Shown here: one piece after another, positions 1 to 8,590 of the stretch | Layout: each line of letters starts with the position of its first letter | Position numbering within the stretch: position 1 is the first letter of the stretch | NCBI GenBank assembly: GCA_903918645.1 | Contig: CAIXFH010000220.1 | Location: 1-40,961, forward strand | Length of the DNA: 40,961 bases | DNA from: an uncultured Actinomycetes bacterium | GTDB lineage: Bacteria; Actinomycetota; Actinomycetes; S36-B12; CAIYMF01 | Direction: 5' to 3' | Program-made: the position numbers and the translations under genes | Notes under the pieces: generated by a model | The model's input: the letters and a program-made list of their open reading frames with translations, nothing else | Database searches by the model: none | Told to the model about the DNA's origin: nothing

Positions 1-494
1 CCCAGAGCCGCACCACCACCAGCGATTGCGCCGTACACCCCGAACGCGCGGGCACGCTCCTTGGGTTCGTGGAAGGTCACCGTGATCAACGACAGTGCCG
101 CAGGGGCGAGCAGTGCGGCGAAGACGCCCTGCAGAGCGCGAGCGCCAAACAAGAAGCCAGCACTAGGTGCAAAGCCACCGAGGGCGGACGCGGCCGCAAA
201 ACCGAGAAGCCCGATCATGAACATCTTCTTACGTCCAACGTAATCGGCAATGCGGCCACCGAGCAGAAGTAGGCCACCGAACGCGAGCGTGTACGCGGTC
301 ACCATCCACTGCTGATTTGCATCAGAGATGCCCAGATCGGCCTTCGCCGAAGGCAGCGCCAGATTGACGATAGAGGCGTCCAGAACGACCATCAACTGCG
401 CGATAGCGATGACGGCCAAAGCCCGCCAACGCAGCGGGTCAGGTGCCGCCGAAGTGCTATCAGCAACGCGCGACGAGTCAACTGGTGCAGACAT
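1..494 (-). CDS. DHA2-type MFS drug efflux transporter, N-terminal part (runs off window)
   Basis: The first 164 residues of a major facilitator superfamily protein are present; the rest lies left of the window. Reading from the ATG at 494, a short polar N-terminus leads into a hydrophobic helix with VVLDASIVNLALPS, which is the helix-1 motif typical of the 14-helix DHA2 (EmrB/QacA) branch, followed by the loop 2-3 motif GGRIADYVGRKKMF (motif A) and the helix 4 arginine in RALQGVFAALLAP. Family members export cationic drugs or other amphiphilic compounds using the proton gradient; the substrate here cannot be told. The gene points the same way as ctaG but is 103 bp downstream of it, with an inverted repeat in between, so it probably has its own promoter. 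Confidence 0.9.
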   Translation of the reverse strand, partial: MSAPVDSSRVADSTSAAPDPLRWRALAVIAIAQLMVVLDASIVNLALPSAKADLGISDANQQWMVTAYTLAFGGLLLLGGRIADYVGRKKMFMIGLLGFAAASALGGFAPSAGFLFGARALQGVFAALLAPAALSLITVTFHEPKERARAFGVYGAIAGGGAAL

Positions 495-549
495 GCCAAG
501 AACCCCCATGGGTAAATTCAACGAACATCAACCCGTGCCGGGTCATCGC

Positions 550-566
550 GATAAGTCTGCCTTATC
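550..566. promoter_or_regulatory. Inverted repeat upstream of the efflux pump, possible operator
   Basis: A perfect 6-bp inverted repeat, GATAAG-TCTGC-CTTATC, lies 56 bp before the start codon of the DHA2 transporter in a 103-bp gap. Position and symmetry would suit a TetR/MarR-type operator, and efflux pumps are often controlled this way. The stem is short enough to occur by chance and no regulator gene is visible in the window. Confidence 0.3.
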
Positions 567-597
567 CACCGATACTTGGCGAAACGAAGACCGATCG

Positions 598-2688
598 CTA
601 CTTGTTCTTCTGGTCATGAGCAGCAAGGCGAGCCAGGTAGGCGTTGTATTCGGCCAACTCATCGCCAACGGCTGATCCCGATGCCGCGGCGCGATCTTGT
701 CGGCGATCGCTTCGCCGGGCTTCGCGCTCGTCTGCTCTCATCCAATGCACGAACATCACAATCATCATGATGAGCATCGGCACCTCACCCATAGCCCAGC
801 CAAGCCCGCCACCTAGATGCTGGTCAGCTAGTAGATCGGTGGCGTACGGGCGCTGCAGCGAAGAGTAGAAACTCTCGGCCAGTACCACTGAGGTCATCAT
901 CAAGGCCACGTTGAAGAAGGCGTGCAGCGGCATGACCACGAGCATGATCACCATCCGCGCTAGGTGCGGTGGCCGGTTGGGTCCGGGGTCAATACCACCG
1001 AGCACCCAGAAGAATAAAGCTCCAGCAAGCAGGAAATGCACGCCCATGCCCACATGCCCCCAATGGCTAGAGATGAGCCAGGGGAAGAGCGAGGTGAAGT
1101 ACAGGGCGTAGAAGCCACCCACGAAGATGACTGAAGCAACGACCGGGTGCGAGAGGAATCGGATCACTCGCGAGTGCAGGACGCGCAGAAGTAACTCGCG
1201 AGCACCTCGCTCATCGCTCTCTCGCGGGAGGGCCCGTAGGGCGAGCGTAATCGGCGCGCCCAGCACGAGAAAGATCGGCACAATCATGCTCTCGACCATG
1301 TGCACTGCCATGTGCACGCTGAACATCACGTGCGCGTACGTGGCGAGTCCGGAATTTGTGACGAAAGCGAGTAGCGCCAAGCCCGCGAACCAAGACACCG
1401 TGCGAAGCGGTGGCCAGATGTCGCCGGATGCGCGTAATCGTTGGACACCGGTGAGGTACAGAGCCCCCAACAAGATCACAACCATCAACCAGAATCCGTC
1501 GAGGCGTGCCTGCCCCCACATGAGGTTTGCAAAGTCAGGTGCTGGCGGAAGGTCAAAACCCAGGAGCACCCGGGTTGGAGTGAGGTCGGCCAGCAGAACG
1601 GTTGGCGACACGGGTGGTGGCGTTCGCGAAAGGGCCACAGCCACACCGATTGTGGCGGCCATGACCAGCACCTCTACGCCGGCCACCCGAACGAATTCGA
1701 TCCGCGTCGATTCGTGGCCAAGATTGGGAACGGTGCGACGACGATGCCAAATACCGAACAGCCCGATGACGATGATGAGCGCTACCTTCAGCAGGACGAT
1801 GCGCCCGTACGACGTCGTGAGCAACTCTGTTGGGCTCGTGAGCCTGATCCAAGCACTGACGACACCGCTGCCGGCAACAGCGACCGCACACCAGAGCGCC
1901 AGACCAGAGAAGCGCGGCACTGCCACCGGATAGGAACGTCGATCGGTGATACCGATGAGCACCAGCGCCCAAAGTCCGCCGCACCACAGACTCAGCGCCA
2001 CAATATGAATCATGATGCTCGACACGGCGAGTGCGTGCTCCGAGGACGCGCCCGCGTGGCCGGTCAAGGAGGGCGGTAGCAGCGCCACTATGGCGATCAA
2101 ACCGACTTCGATCGCACCTACGGTCGTCCGGATGAAGTAAGCCGACAACCCAACCACAGCGGCCAAAACCGCCTGCAGGACAAGGGATCTACCGGGGTCA
2201 TAATCGCGGGCAAAACTCAACGCAGTTGTCGGATCAAGAATCTTCAGTACTGGTTCAGCGAGAACGTTAGAGATGGTAAAGATGAATTGCGCGATGACGC
2301 CGACAACCCAAACGAGCGCTGACCACCTTGCGGCCCGTGTCCACATCAGCCGAGCGCCCGACAGTTCAGAATCGCGAGCTGGCACAAGCACTGCGCCAAG
2401 CAGCAGGAAACCGACGGTGAGAACCGCTGCGCAATCGCTCAGAGTTCGACTCAGCGGCAGCCCCCAAGAAGTGAACATTCCCGGATCCGGGATGCCTTCA
2501 GGGCTCGCTACCGGCCGTCCATCACCGGTCCACAAGACAACCACCATGGCGAGCACTGCTACGAGTGCGCCACTGATCATGAGCCGAGCCTGAGTCGGCC
2601 GCCGGGAACTTGTCAGTGCGCTGGGAGGCTTTCCTGTGATGGTCACCGGCAGAAGTCCGCTATGCGCGATGGTCGATCCCGGAGACAC
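598..2688 (-). CDS. CopD-CtaG fusion: copper/cytochrome c oxidase assembly membrane protein
   Basis: A 696-residue polytopic membrane protein. Residues about 170-360 resemble the copper-resistance CopD domain (His-containing helix HIVALSLWCGGLW near 228). Residues about 385-680 match the caa3-type oxidase assembly factor CtaG, with its histidine-rich helices HVMFSVHMAVHMVES, HWGHVGMGVHFLLAG and PLHAFFNVALMM; such histidines and methionines are expected to bind copper. The same two-domain order is known from mycobacteria and other actinobacteria, where it is thought to deliver copper to cytochrome c oxidase. The GTG start at 2688 has only a weak ribosome binding site; a start within the next 36 residues is possible. 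The C-terminal tail (about 40 residues) is charged and cytoplasmic. Confidence 0.88.
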   Translation of the reverse strand: MSPGSTIAHSGLLPVTITGKPPSALTSSRRPTQARLMISGALVAVLAMVVVLWTGDGRPVASPEGIPDPGMFTSWGLPLSRTLSDCAAVLTVGFLLLGAVLVPARDSELSGARLMWTRAARWSALVWVVGVIAQFIFTISNVLAEPVLKILDPTTALSFARDYDPGRSLVLQAVLAAVVGLSAYFIRTTVGAIEVGLIAIVALLPPSLTGHAGASSEHALAVSSIMIHIVALSLWCGGLWALVLIGITDRRSYPVAVPRFSGLALWCAVAVAGSGVVSAWIRLTSPTELLTTSYGRIVLLKVALIIVIGLFGIWHRRRTVPNLGHESTRIEFVRVAGVEVLVMAATIGVAVALSRTPPPVSPTVLLADLTPTRVLLGFDLPPAPDFANLMWGQARLDGFWLMVVILLGALYLTGVQRLRASGDIWPPLRTVSWFAGLALLAFVTNSGLATYAHVMFSVHMAVHMVESMIVPIFLVLGAPITLALRALPRESDERGARELLLRVLHSRVIRFLSHPVVASVIFVGGFYALYFTSLFPWLISSHWGHVGMGVHFLLAGALFFWVLGGIDPGPNRPPHLARMVIMLVVMPLHAFFNVALMMTSVVLAESFYSSLQRPYATDLLADQHLGGGLGWAMGEVPMLIMMIVMFVHWMRADEREARRSDRRQDRAAASGSAVGDELAEYNAYLARLAAHDQKNK

Positions 2689-2917
2689 CTCATGGTCGGC
2701 GACTCAATCGAGGTTCGGATCACGCCTGAATCATAAGGGCACCAGGGCGGCACGTTGTTGGTCAGAAAGGTTCCCGTTTGGCCCCATATGTCACGGACTG
2801 GAGTTAGCCTCAACTCACCGTAGACTCTGCCTTGCCTCATTTTGGGCGACGTAGTGAGCCCTGCCGCATAACCTACGCAGGAGCAAGTTACCGATCAAGA
2901 TGTCGAGAGGAGTACTG

Positions 2918-3280
2918 ATGCCCGATCATCTTCCCGTTGTGCTCGATGAACGGCGCCTCGCCTCGCTCGTCGAGGAGATTGGTGACCGCGATCTTGTTCA
3001 CGAAGCGGTCCAAGCCTTTATTGACGAACTCCCCGGACGCCTGAGCGCCATCCGGGCGGCGGTGGAGTCCGGCGACCGCGGAAATATCCGCTCAGTGTCC
3101 CACGCACTTGGTTCGCCAGCCGCGATGCTTGGCGCAACTGCGGTTTCGGTGAGTACCCGAGAGATGCAGCTCGCGGCGATGAGCGAAGAGGAACAAGATC
3201 TCGATGAGCGGCTGACCGAAATAGAGACCGCCGCGGCCCTGTCGTATAAGGCCATGACCGACTATCTCATCGCGAACTAA
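2918..3280 (+). CDS. Histidine phosphotransfer (HPt) domain protein
   Basis: A 120-residue single-domain HPt protein. The motif VSHALGSPAAMLGA matches the HPt consensus, and its histidine (H62) would be the residue that receives a phosphoryl group from a receiver domain and hands it to a second receiver. The start is set at the second ATG because a clean GAGAGGAG ribosome binding site sits just before it (2905-2912); an ATG at 2900 lies upstream of that site. The gene converges on the kinase at 3286 with only 5 bp between stop codons. Both hybrid kinases on the other strand end in a receiver domain and lack an HPt domain, and a response regulator is encoded at 8591-9277, so this protein is probably the missing link of a four-step phosphorelay. 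Confidence 0.9.
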   Translation: MPDHLPVVLDERRLASLVEEIGDRDLVHEAVQAFIDELPGRLSAIRAAVESGDRGNIRSVSHALGSPAAMLGATAVSVSTREMQLAAMSEEEQDLDERLTEIETAAALSYKAMTDYLIAN

Positions 3281-3285
3281 GTCCC

Positions 3286-4986
3286 CTACGCGTCAGCGGT
3301 GGCATCGAGCCAGCGCCGCACCATTCCCTGAAGTCCGTCGATGCCAAAGGGTTTGCTCAGGTAGTCGTTCATGCCCGCAGACAAGCAGTCAGCCCGCTCC
3401 GACTCCGCAACGTGTGCGGTGAGCGCAACGATGGGCACATCAACTCGGGTGGCTCCACCCGGTGACTCACGCCATTGCTTGGTGGCCTCACGCCCGTCGA
3501 GATCGGGCATCCGGACATCCATCAGGATGAGTCCATAGGCCTTGTCCTTCATCGCCGCCAGGGCAGGAATGCCACCATCGACCACATCAGCATCAACCCC
3601 GATGCGGTTCAACATCGCACCAGCAAGTTTGCGGTTGATGTCGTTGTCATCGACCAACAGAACCCGCTGGCCTGATGAGGATTCGACAGCCTCCAACCGA
3701 GTGCGCGTAGCCACGACAAGTCGAGCGCGCGTCTGGTTGGCTGATTCCGAACTCAGTTCGAAACTCCCCCCAAGAGCACGCGCAATGCGCGCAGCCTGGC
3801 TAAGTCCCCCGCCACCGATCACTCGCGCCGACGGATCCCACACGTAACCGGAGCCCGAGTCGATGACATCGACAATGAGTTCGTCAGATCGAAGGCTAAA
3901 CACCACTTCGATCACCTCAGAGTCAGTGTGGGTCAGGGCGTTATCGACCAGAAAGGCCACTCCCCGGGTCAGCAACTCAACGTTCATGTCAAGACTGACA
4001 TTGGCGCTGCCCTCGATTCGCTCGACCACGCGCCGATCCGCTAAGTGTTCATACGGAACCAGCACAGCACGCGATAACTCCAGCAGTTCGATGGTCTGAC
4101 GTTCACCCGTGAAGCGCCGCTCACCACGGTCTACTACCGATACGAGTTTCGAGAGTTGCCGGCTAAGAGTTACGGAGTCGACTGACGAGAGTGCCGGCAA
4201 CTGCTCGATCAAGCGTTGCAGGCTCTGCGCGGCATCGTGCGCCAGGAAGCCGAGAAACGAGTCCCGCGCCTGGTCAGCCATGAGGGCCTGACGCTGAAGT
4301 ACCTGAATGTCTTCGGTGCGACGCTGCAACAGTTCCTCAAGCCGCTTGCGATCGGCAACACCCCTTTCCTCAGCCCGCTCCCACTCGATCGCACGGCCGA
4401 GTTGGGCGCCGAGCGCAGGCGCCAACTGCAAGAGCCGTTCATCAGCGTGACGTGGGTTCGGGCTCAAGAACTCGAGCACCGCAACAACATCGACACCTAC
4501 GAGAACTGGAAACGCCCACGCGGCCCCCGCTCGCATATCGGCTTGGCTTGTCGCAGAAGCGATATCGCCAGCGTCCTGGATCCAGATGCTCTGGTGCGAC
4601 GCGGCAACCTGCCCAGGTAATCCGTCCGGCGGGAAGAATCGACGGTCGAGAGTGGCAGTGACCATTCGCTCGAGGAAGTCGATTTGGTTCTGGTCGGCAT
4701 CCCAAATGTCGGCGCTGACAAATGCGCCGTCTTCCTCAACCACGAAGACATGCGAGACGGCGAACCGGCAGTGCCTGCGTATCGCCTTCGCCGCCGCCGC
4801 CAGCGCGGAGTGCGAACCTGCACTCTCGTTGACGATGACAGCGATGGCGGCAAGAAGCTCTACTTCTCGAGCGTTCTCGTAGGCACGCCGCAGTTGACTT
4901 TCGGCCGTGGCCTCGGCCTCGAGGCGGGCCGCCTTGTCGCGTGCCGCACGTCGCTCGAGTCGCGCTAGCGCCAACTCCTCACTCAT
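3286..4986 (-). CDS. GAF-containing hybrid histidine kinase with C-terminal receiver
   Basis: A soluble 566-residue kinase. Order: N-terminal charged coiled coil (1-45), GAF-like domain (about 45-200), second coiled coil (200-240), an H-box FLAHDAAQ with H250, an HATPase domain (N-box DNALTH at N349, DSGSG at 376, glycine loop GGGGLSQAAR at 391) and a receiver domain (440-562) with acidic pair in LLVDDND, phospho-acceptor D490 in LMDVRMPDLDG and K545. The H-box is not the usual HEIRTP, so the dimerisation domain is of a divergent class. It overlaps the preceding H-NOX gene by 8 bp (4979-4986), so translation is coupled; stand-alone H-NOX proteins generally control the kinase beside them. No transmembrane segment is visible. 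The receiver should need an HPt partner, which is encoded convergently. Confidence 0.9.
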   Translation of the reverse strand: MSEELALARLERRAARDKAARLEAEATAESQLRRAYENAREVELLAAIAVIVNESAGSHSALAAAAKAIRRHCRFAVSHVFVVEEDGAFVSADIWDADQNQIDFLERMVTATLDRRFFPPDGLPGQVAASHQSIWIQDAGDIASATSQADMRAGAAWAFPVLVGVDVVAVLEFLSPNPRHADERLLQLAPALGAQLGRAIEWERAEERGVADRKRLEELLQRRTEDIQVLQRQALMADQARDSFLGFLAHDAAQSLQRLIEQLPALSSVDSVTLSRQLSKLVSVVDRGERRFTGERQTIELLELSRAVLVPYEHLADRRVVERIEGSANVSLDMNVELLTRGVAFLVDNALTHTDSEVIEVVFSLRSDELIVDVIDSGSGYVWDPSARVIGGGGLSQAARIARALGGSFELSSESANQTRARLVVATRTRLEAVESSSGQRVLLVDDNDINRKLAGAMLNRIGVDADVVDGGIPALAAMKDKAYGLILMDVRMPDLDGREATKQWRESPGGATRVDVPIVALTAHVAESERADCLSAGMNDYLSKPFGIDGLQGMVRRWLDATADA

Positions 4987-5518
4987 GGAGTTGAACCCGA
5001 ATCAGACAACTGGCATCCCCACGAAGGGTGCAGCGTGGCTGCGACAACGTCACAGTGGAGCCGTAATGCTCGGCTGCGCCCAGAATCAGGCCTTCGGCGA
5101 AATCACAACGCTGCCGGGCCGACCGATAGACCAGATCTAAAGTCTTGTCGTCGATCAAGTCGAAGTCGAATTCGGGAACGATGGCGCCCGGGTACAACTT
5201 CAACACCTCGGGATGAATGATCGAGTCCAGAGTCAGCAGGAATGAAAAAACCTCCACGTGAGGTGTGAAGAAATCCGGGTAGCGCTCATAAAGTCGGCTG
5301 ATGCTCTGGTGCCCGACATGACGCATCACGTCGCCAGTGTCGGCGCCGAGCCGGCCGCCGACGACGGCTGCAATGTCGAGTAGTTCAGAGTCGGGGTAGG
5401 TGCCCAACGAGGTATAGGCGCCCACCACCCCCGCGTTATCGATGACGTCGTCCCAGGCATCGACCCCAAGCTCTGCAATGACGACGGACTCGACCAGGTT
5501 GAAGATGATCCCCTTCAT
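4979..5518 (-). CDS. H-NOX haem-nitric oxide sensor protein (stand-alone, proteobacterial-like)
   Basis: A 179-residue H-NOX protein that covers the whole family length. It begins [10 protein letters not shown], as in many bacterial H-NOX proteins, and all hallmark residues fall at the exact numbers of the Thermoanaerobacter reference: proximal haem ligand H102 (in IIHPEVLKLYP), P115 that bends the haem, and the propionate-binding YxSxR triad Y131-S133-R135 (YRSAR). The distal Tyr140 that stabilises O2 is Phe here, so selectivity for NO over O2 is expected. Cysteines 138, 163 and 171 lie in the C-terminal half, roughly where some proteobacterial H-NOX proteins hold zinc, but the matching histidine appears to be Gln160. 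Start ATG has an AAGGAGAG site inside the upstream kinase gene; ATGA overlap upstream and 8-bp overlap downstream. Confidence 0.95.
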   Translation of the reverse strand: MKGIIFNLVESVVIAELGVDAWDDVIDNAGVVGAYTSLGTYPDSELLDIAAVVGGRLGADTGDVMRHVGHQSISRLYERYPDFFTPHVEVFSFLLTLDSIIHPEVLKLYPGAIVPEFDFDLIDDKTLDLVYRSARQRCDFAEGLILGAAEHYGSTVTLSQPRCTLRGDASCLIRVQLHE

Positions 5519-7950
5519 CGACTCTCCTTCAGGGCTGGTATCGAGATGATGCGATCGATCTGATGGCGTAACTCACCTAGATCGACAGGCTTGCGTAGTA
5601 GCCCGTCCATCCCTGCCGCCCGGCACCGAGCGACAAAATCCTCGTCGGCGGCGGCTACTAAGCCAACGATGGGAGTTCGGGAGACGCGCGGGTCGGAGAA
5701 GGCACGGATGGCCGCTGTTACCTCGAAGCCGTCCATGCCCGGCATATCGATATCTAGCAGGACAACTCCGTACCTCACCCGGTGAGTCAAGGCCTCAATC
5801 GCTTGTGCACCCGACGAAACCGCACGGGCCGGAATACCGAGCCGAGCCACCTGTCTCATCAGCAGAGCACGTTGCACCTCAGAATCATCGACCACGAGCG
5901 CGATCGCATCAACGGCCGCGGTCTGGGTTTCGGCTTCCTTCGGAGGTTCATTCGCGCTTGCACCAAAGCCGCTGACCGCGGGGAGGGCAATCGAGAAGCG
6001 GAATCTGGAGCCTTCCCTCTCAACACTGTCGACACTGAGCGAACCGCCCATGAGCGAGACCAGCCTGTCGGCGATTGCTAGACCCAAGCCAGTACCGTCC
6101 TGCCCTCGCCTCGCCTGAACGAACGGATCGAAGATCATGGCGATGCGATCCGCTGGGATGCCACGTCCAGAGTCGCGCACCTCGAACACAATGAGCGGCT
6201 CGCCACTGGCATCGGTGTCATACCGCGCATCAATGTCGACTGACCCGCTGGCCGTGAACTTGACCGCGTTGCCCGCGAGGTTGATCAGAATCTGGCGCAG
6301 TCGGCTCGCGTCACCAAGCACAAGCGGCGGAACGACTGGATCGACATAGGACGATAGGACGAGCCCCTTGGCTTGCGCCTGCGATCGCAGCAGCCCAGCC
6401 ACGCCGTTGACGACTTCAACGATGCTCATCGGCTCAGTGACCAAATCGACACGGCCCGCCTCAACCTTGTTGAGGTCAAGGATGTCATTGATGATTCCGA
6501 CGAGCGCTTGGGCGGAGGCGCTCACGACATCCGCGAGCTCACGCTGATCGACGTCCAGAGGAGTGGTTTGAAGCAGTTCGATGGTGGCCAGAATCCCATG
6601 CATCGGAGTACGAATCTCATGGCTCATCGACGCAAGGAACTGCCCCTTGGCATCCGATGCCGCGATCGCCTGATCCCGCGCCTGCGCGAGATTGTGCTGA
6701 TACTGGACTCGGTCGGTGATGTCGCGAAACATCCAGATGGCACCGAGATCTGAGCCCTCCTGGACGATTGGCTCGAAGTCGAACTCAAGCACGCGACCAT
6801 CAGACAGTTCGAGTGATTCGCCCAGTACTGGCCAGCGACGGTTCAGCAACTCCTCGGTGCGACGCAAGAAAACACTTGGCCGGTCGGCACTGGAGATGAG
6901 CTGGGAGAAGGCCACGGACACCGGCCGGCCAACCAGGTCTGATGGCAGTGACGCCGAGTGGAAGATGCCAAACAGAACCTCGTTGGCCAGGACCACAGAC
7001 CTCGACGCGTCCTCAACCAGCACGCCTGAGTGCATGTGAGAAAGCAGGCTGCTCAGCCGTGAAGTCGTGTCGCGCAACTCAAACTCAGCATGCTTTGCGT
7101 CAGTGATATCGAGCATGAAACCGACCCGCTGGCTACCACCCTGTTCATCCTCGACGACATTGTCGACGTTGCGAATCCAGACGACGTGGCCATCAGCGGC
7201 GACGATCCGAAACTCGTGATCGAACGGTGTGTTGTCTCGGTCGGACGCAACATGTGCCCGCCAGATGCGCTGACGATCATCGGGATGAACGATCTCGAGG
7301 AAGAATCCTGGCTCTTCAGTCCAGCGGCTGACCGAATAACCCAACCAAGCCTCAACTCCTGGCGAGACGAACTCCGCTACCGGTGTCGGTCCGATTTGGT
7401 CGATGTACATCACAAGTGGCTGCAACTCGACGATCGAGCGGTAGCGCGCCTCAGCGTGGGTCAGATCACGGTTGGCAGCTGTCAAATCATGAGTGGTAGC
7501 AAGCAATTCCGAGTTCAGGATTCCAAGGTCGCGCAAACTGCGCTCGACGCCTTGCTGCAAGAGCAGCAAGTCGGGAGTCTGGTCGATGCCCGCGAAATCG
7601 GCGGGCGTTAGGCCAGCCGCTTCGAGTTCTCCGGACGAAGCTACGACCGGTGCCCCGACCAGTAAAATTCGCGCCGGATCTTCCAATACGAGCGACTGAA
7701 AGCGGAAACGCAACTGTGATCCAGCCAACGCCACAATGATCAGTTCGCCAGCTCCGTCGACCAAGGATCGGAAGTCAACCGGCGCGATCGGACGGACCGG
7801 CGCGAAGACTTCCCACAGCGGCTGGCCGGCGCTCGCGATCCCCAGCCGGGCAAACGAGGGCCCGAGCCGCTGAATTCGCAACTGGTCATCGACGATCACC
7901 CCGAAGGGCACCACCCGATCAAGATCTTCGCTACGAAGTGTGACGTCCAC
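5515..7950 (-). CDS. HNOBA-PAS-PAS hybrid histidine kinase with receiver
   Basis: An 811-residue soluble kinase. Residues 10-140 match HNOBA, the H-NOX-associated domain that follows H-NOX in animal soluble guanylate cyclase: [17 protein letters not shown], the core [20 protein letters not shown] (95-114) and [11 protein letters not shown]. Then a short coiled coil, a PAS_3-type domain (165-290, with VHPDDR and EFRIVAADG), a second PAS (300-415), HisKA with [14 protein letters not shown] (H444), HATPase (N561 in [16 protein letters not shown] at 593, GTGLGLAI at 619) and a receiver (683-800; D733, K787). It starts with GTG 5 bp after the stop of the sGC-like H-NOX gene and ends in an ATGA overlap with the other H-NOX gene. 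HNOBA most likely docks the upstream H-NOX, so NO binding would alter kinase activity. Confidence 0.92.
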   Translation of the reverse strand: MDVTLRSEDLDRVVPFGVIVDDQLRIQRLGPSFARLGIASAGQPLWEVFAPVRPIAPVDFRSLVDGAGELIIVALAGSQLRFRFQSLVLEDPARILLVGAPVVASSGELEAAGLTPADFAGIDQTPDLLLLQQGVERSLRDLGILNSELLATTHDLTAANRDLTHAEARYRSIVELQPLVMYIDQIGPTPVAEFVSPGVEAWLGYSVSRWTEEPGFFLEIVHPDDRQRIWRAHVASDRDNTPFDHEFRIVAADGHVVWIRNVDNVVEDEQGGSQRVGFMLDITDAKHAEFELRDTTSRLSSLLSHMHSGVLVEDASRSVVLANEVLFGIFHSASLPSDLVGRPVSVAFSQLISSADRPSVFLRRTEELLNRRWPVLGESLELSDGRVLEFDFEPIVQEGSDLGAIWMFRDITDRVQYQHNLAQARDQAIAASDAKGQFLASMSHEIRTPMHGILATIELLQTTPLDVDQRELADVVSASAQALVGIINDILDLNKVEAGRVDLVTEPMSIVEVVNGVAGLLRSQAQAKGLVLSSYVDPVVPPLVLGDASRLRQILINLAGNAVKFTASGSVDIDARYDTDASGEPLIVFEVRDSGRGIPADRIAMIFDPFVQARRGQDGTGLGLAIADRLVSLMGGSLSVDSVEREGSRFRFSIALPAVSGFGASANEPPKEAETQTAAVDAIALVVDDSEVQRALLMRQVARLGIPARAVSSGAQAIEALTHRVRYGVVLLDIDMPGMDGFEVTAAIRAFSDPRVSRTPIVGLVAAADEDFVARCRAAGMDGLLRKPVDLGELRHQIDRIISIPALKESR

Positions 7951-7955
7951 GATCC

Positions 7956-8501
7956 TCAGCCCCCGAGGGCGACGTGGAAAACGTCATAGGGAGCAGCCGC
8001 ACTCGGCGGGGCGACATGGGTGACCGTGGCCGGGGTGCCATAAAGCTGGCCCAGGCCTTCAAGCAGCCCGACAACGAAGGGGGCGAGCCCGACCCGCACA
8101 GATGTGTAGTGCACCTCTAGTTTGCCTGGACCTATCTCCAGCACAGCGAATGAAGGTGGACGAAGATCGGGGTACAGACTTTGGATCCGCGCATGCATTA
8201 AATCGAGGTTGTGCAGGACCGAATACACACTCGTGCCGGTGGCACCCAAGATGTCCGCGTAGTTCTCCGGGCCGACCCGGTTGGACCAATAGGTGCCGAA
8301 CTGGCGAAGGAGTTCATCCTGAGCAACGTCTAACTCTGCGCTCGCCGCTGCGACCAACGCATAGGTGTCGGCATCCTGGTAATAGTGCAGCGCTGCGAAA
8401 GTCTCAACAGTGTCAGCTCGCCGAGCGATTCGACTCCAGGCATCAGCACCAGCCACTTCAGTGACCAGGCGACGCATCGCTTCATTGATCAACCCGTACA
8501 C
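7956..8501 (-). CDS. H-NOX haem-nitric oxide sensor protein (sGC/cyanobacterial-like)
   Basis: A second H-NOX protein, 181 residues from the GTG at 8501. That start is chosen because AGGGGAGGT lies just before it (8506-8514) and because the protein then begins MYGLINEAM, the canonical H-NOX N-terminus; an in-frame start at 8555 would add 18 unrelated residues. Hallmarks: haem ligand H103 in NLDLMHARIQ, P116 in LRPPSF, YxSxR as Y132-S134-R136 in VHYTSVRVGL. The stretches DTYALVAAAS, FGTYW and LYPDLRPPSF are close to Nostoc H-NOX and to the beta subunit of soluble guanylate cyclase, unlike the other H-NOX in this locus. W72 corresponds to the distal tryptophan of the Nostoc protein; no distal tyrosine is seen. 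It sits directly before the HNOBA kinase, its likely partner. Confidence 0.94.
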   Translation of the reverse strand: MYGLINEAMRRLVTEVAGADAWSRIARRADTVETFAALHYYQDADTYALVAAASAELDVAQDELLRQFGTYWSNRVGPENYADILGATGTSVYSVLHNLDLMHARIQSLYPDLRPPSFAVLEIGPGKLEVHYTSVRVGLAPFVVGLLEGLGQLYGTPATVTHVAPPSAAAPYDVFHVALGG

Positions 8502-8590
8502 ATGCACCTCCCCTGGCACCGCACGATCGAGGTTATCGCTGGCCTGCTGGCTCAACCCTGCCAGCTCAAGTCCGAAGCAGGGTCACTCGA

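Noticed and set aside
1127-1933. Long plus-strand frame (268 codons) opposite ctaG
   Set aside because: Arg/Thr/Ser-rich translation with no domain or membrane pattern; it mirrors the well-supported CopD-CtaG gene on the other strand.
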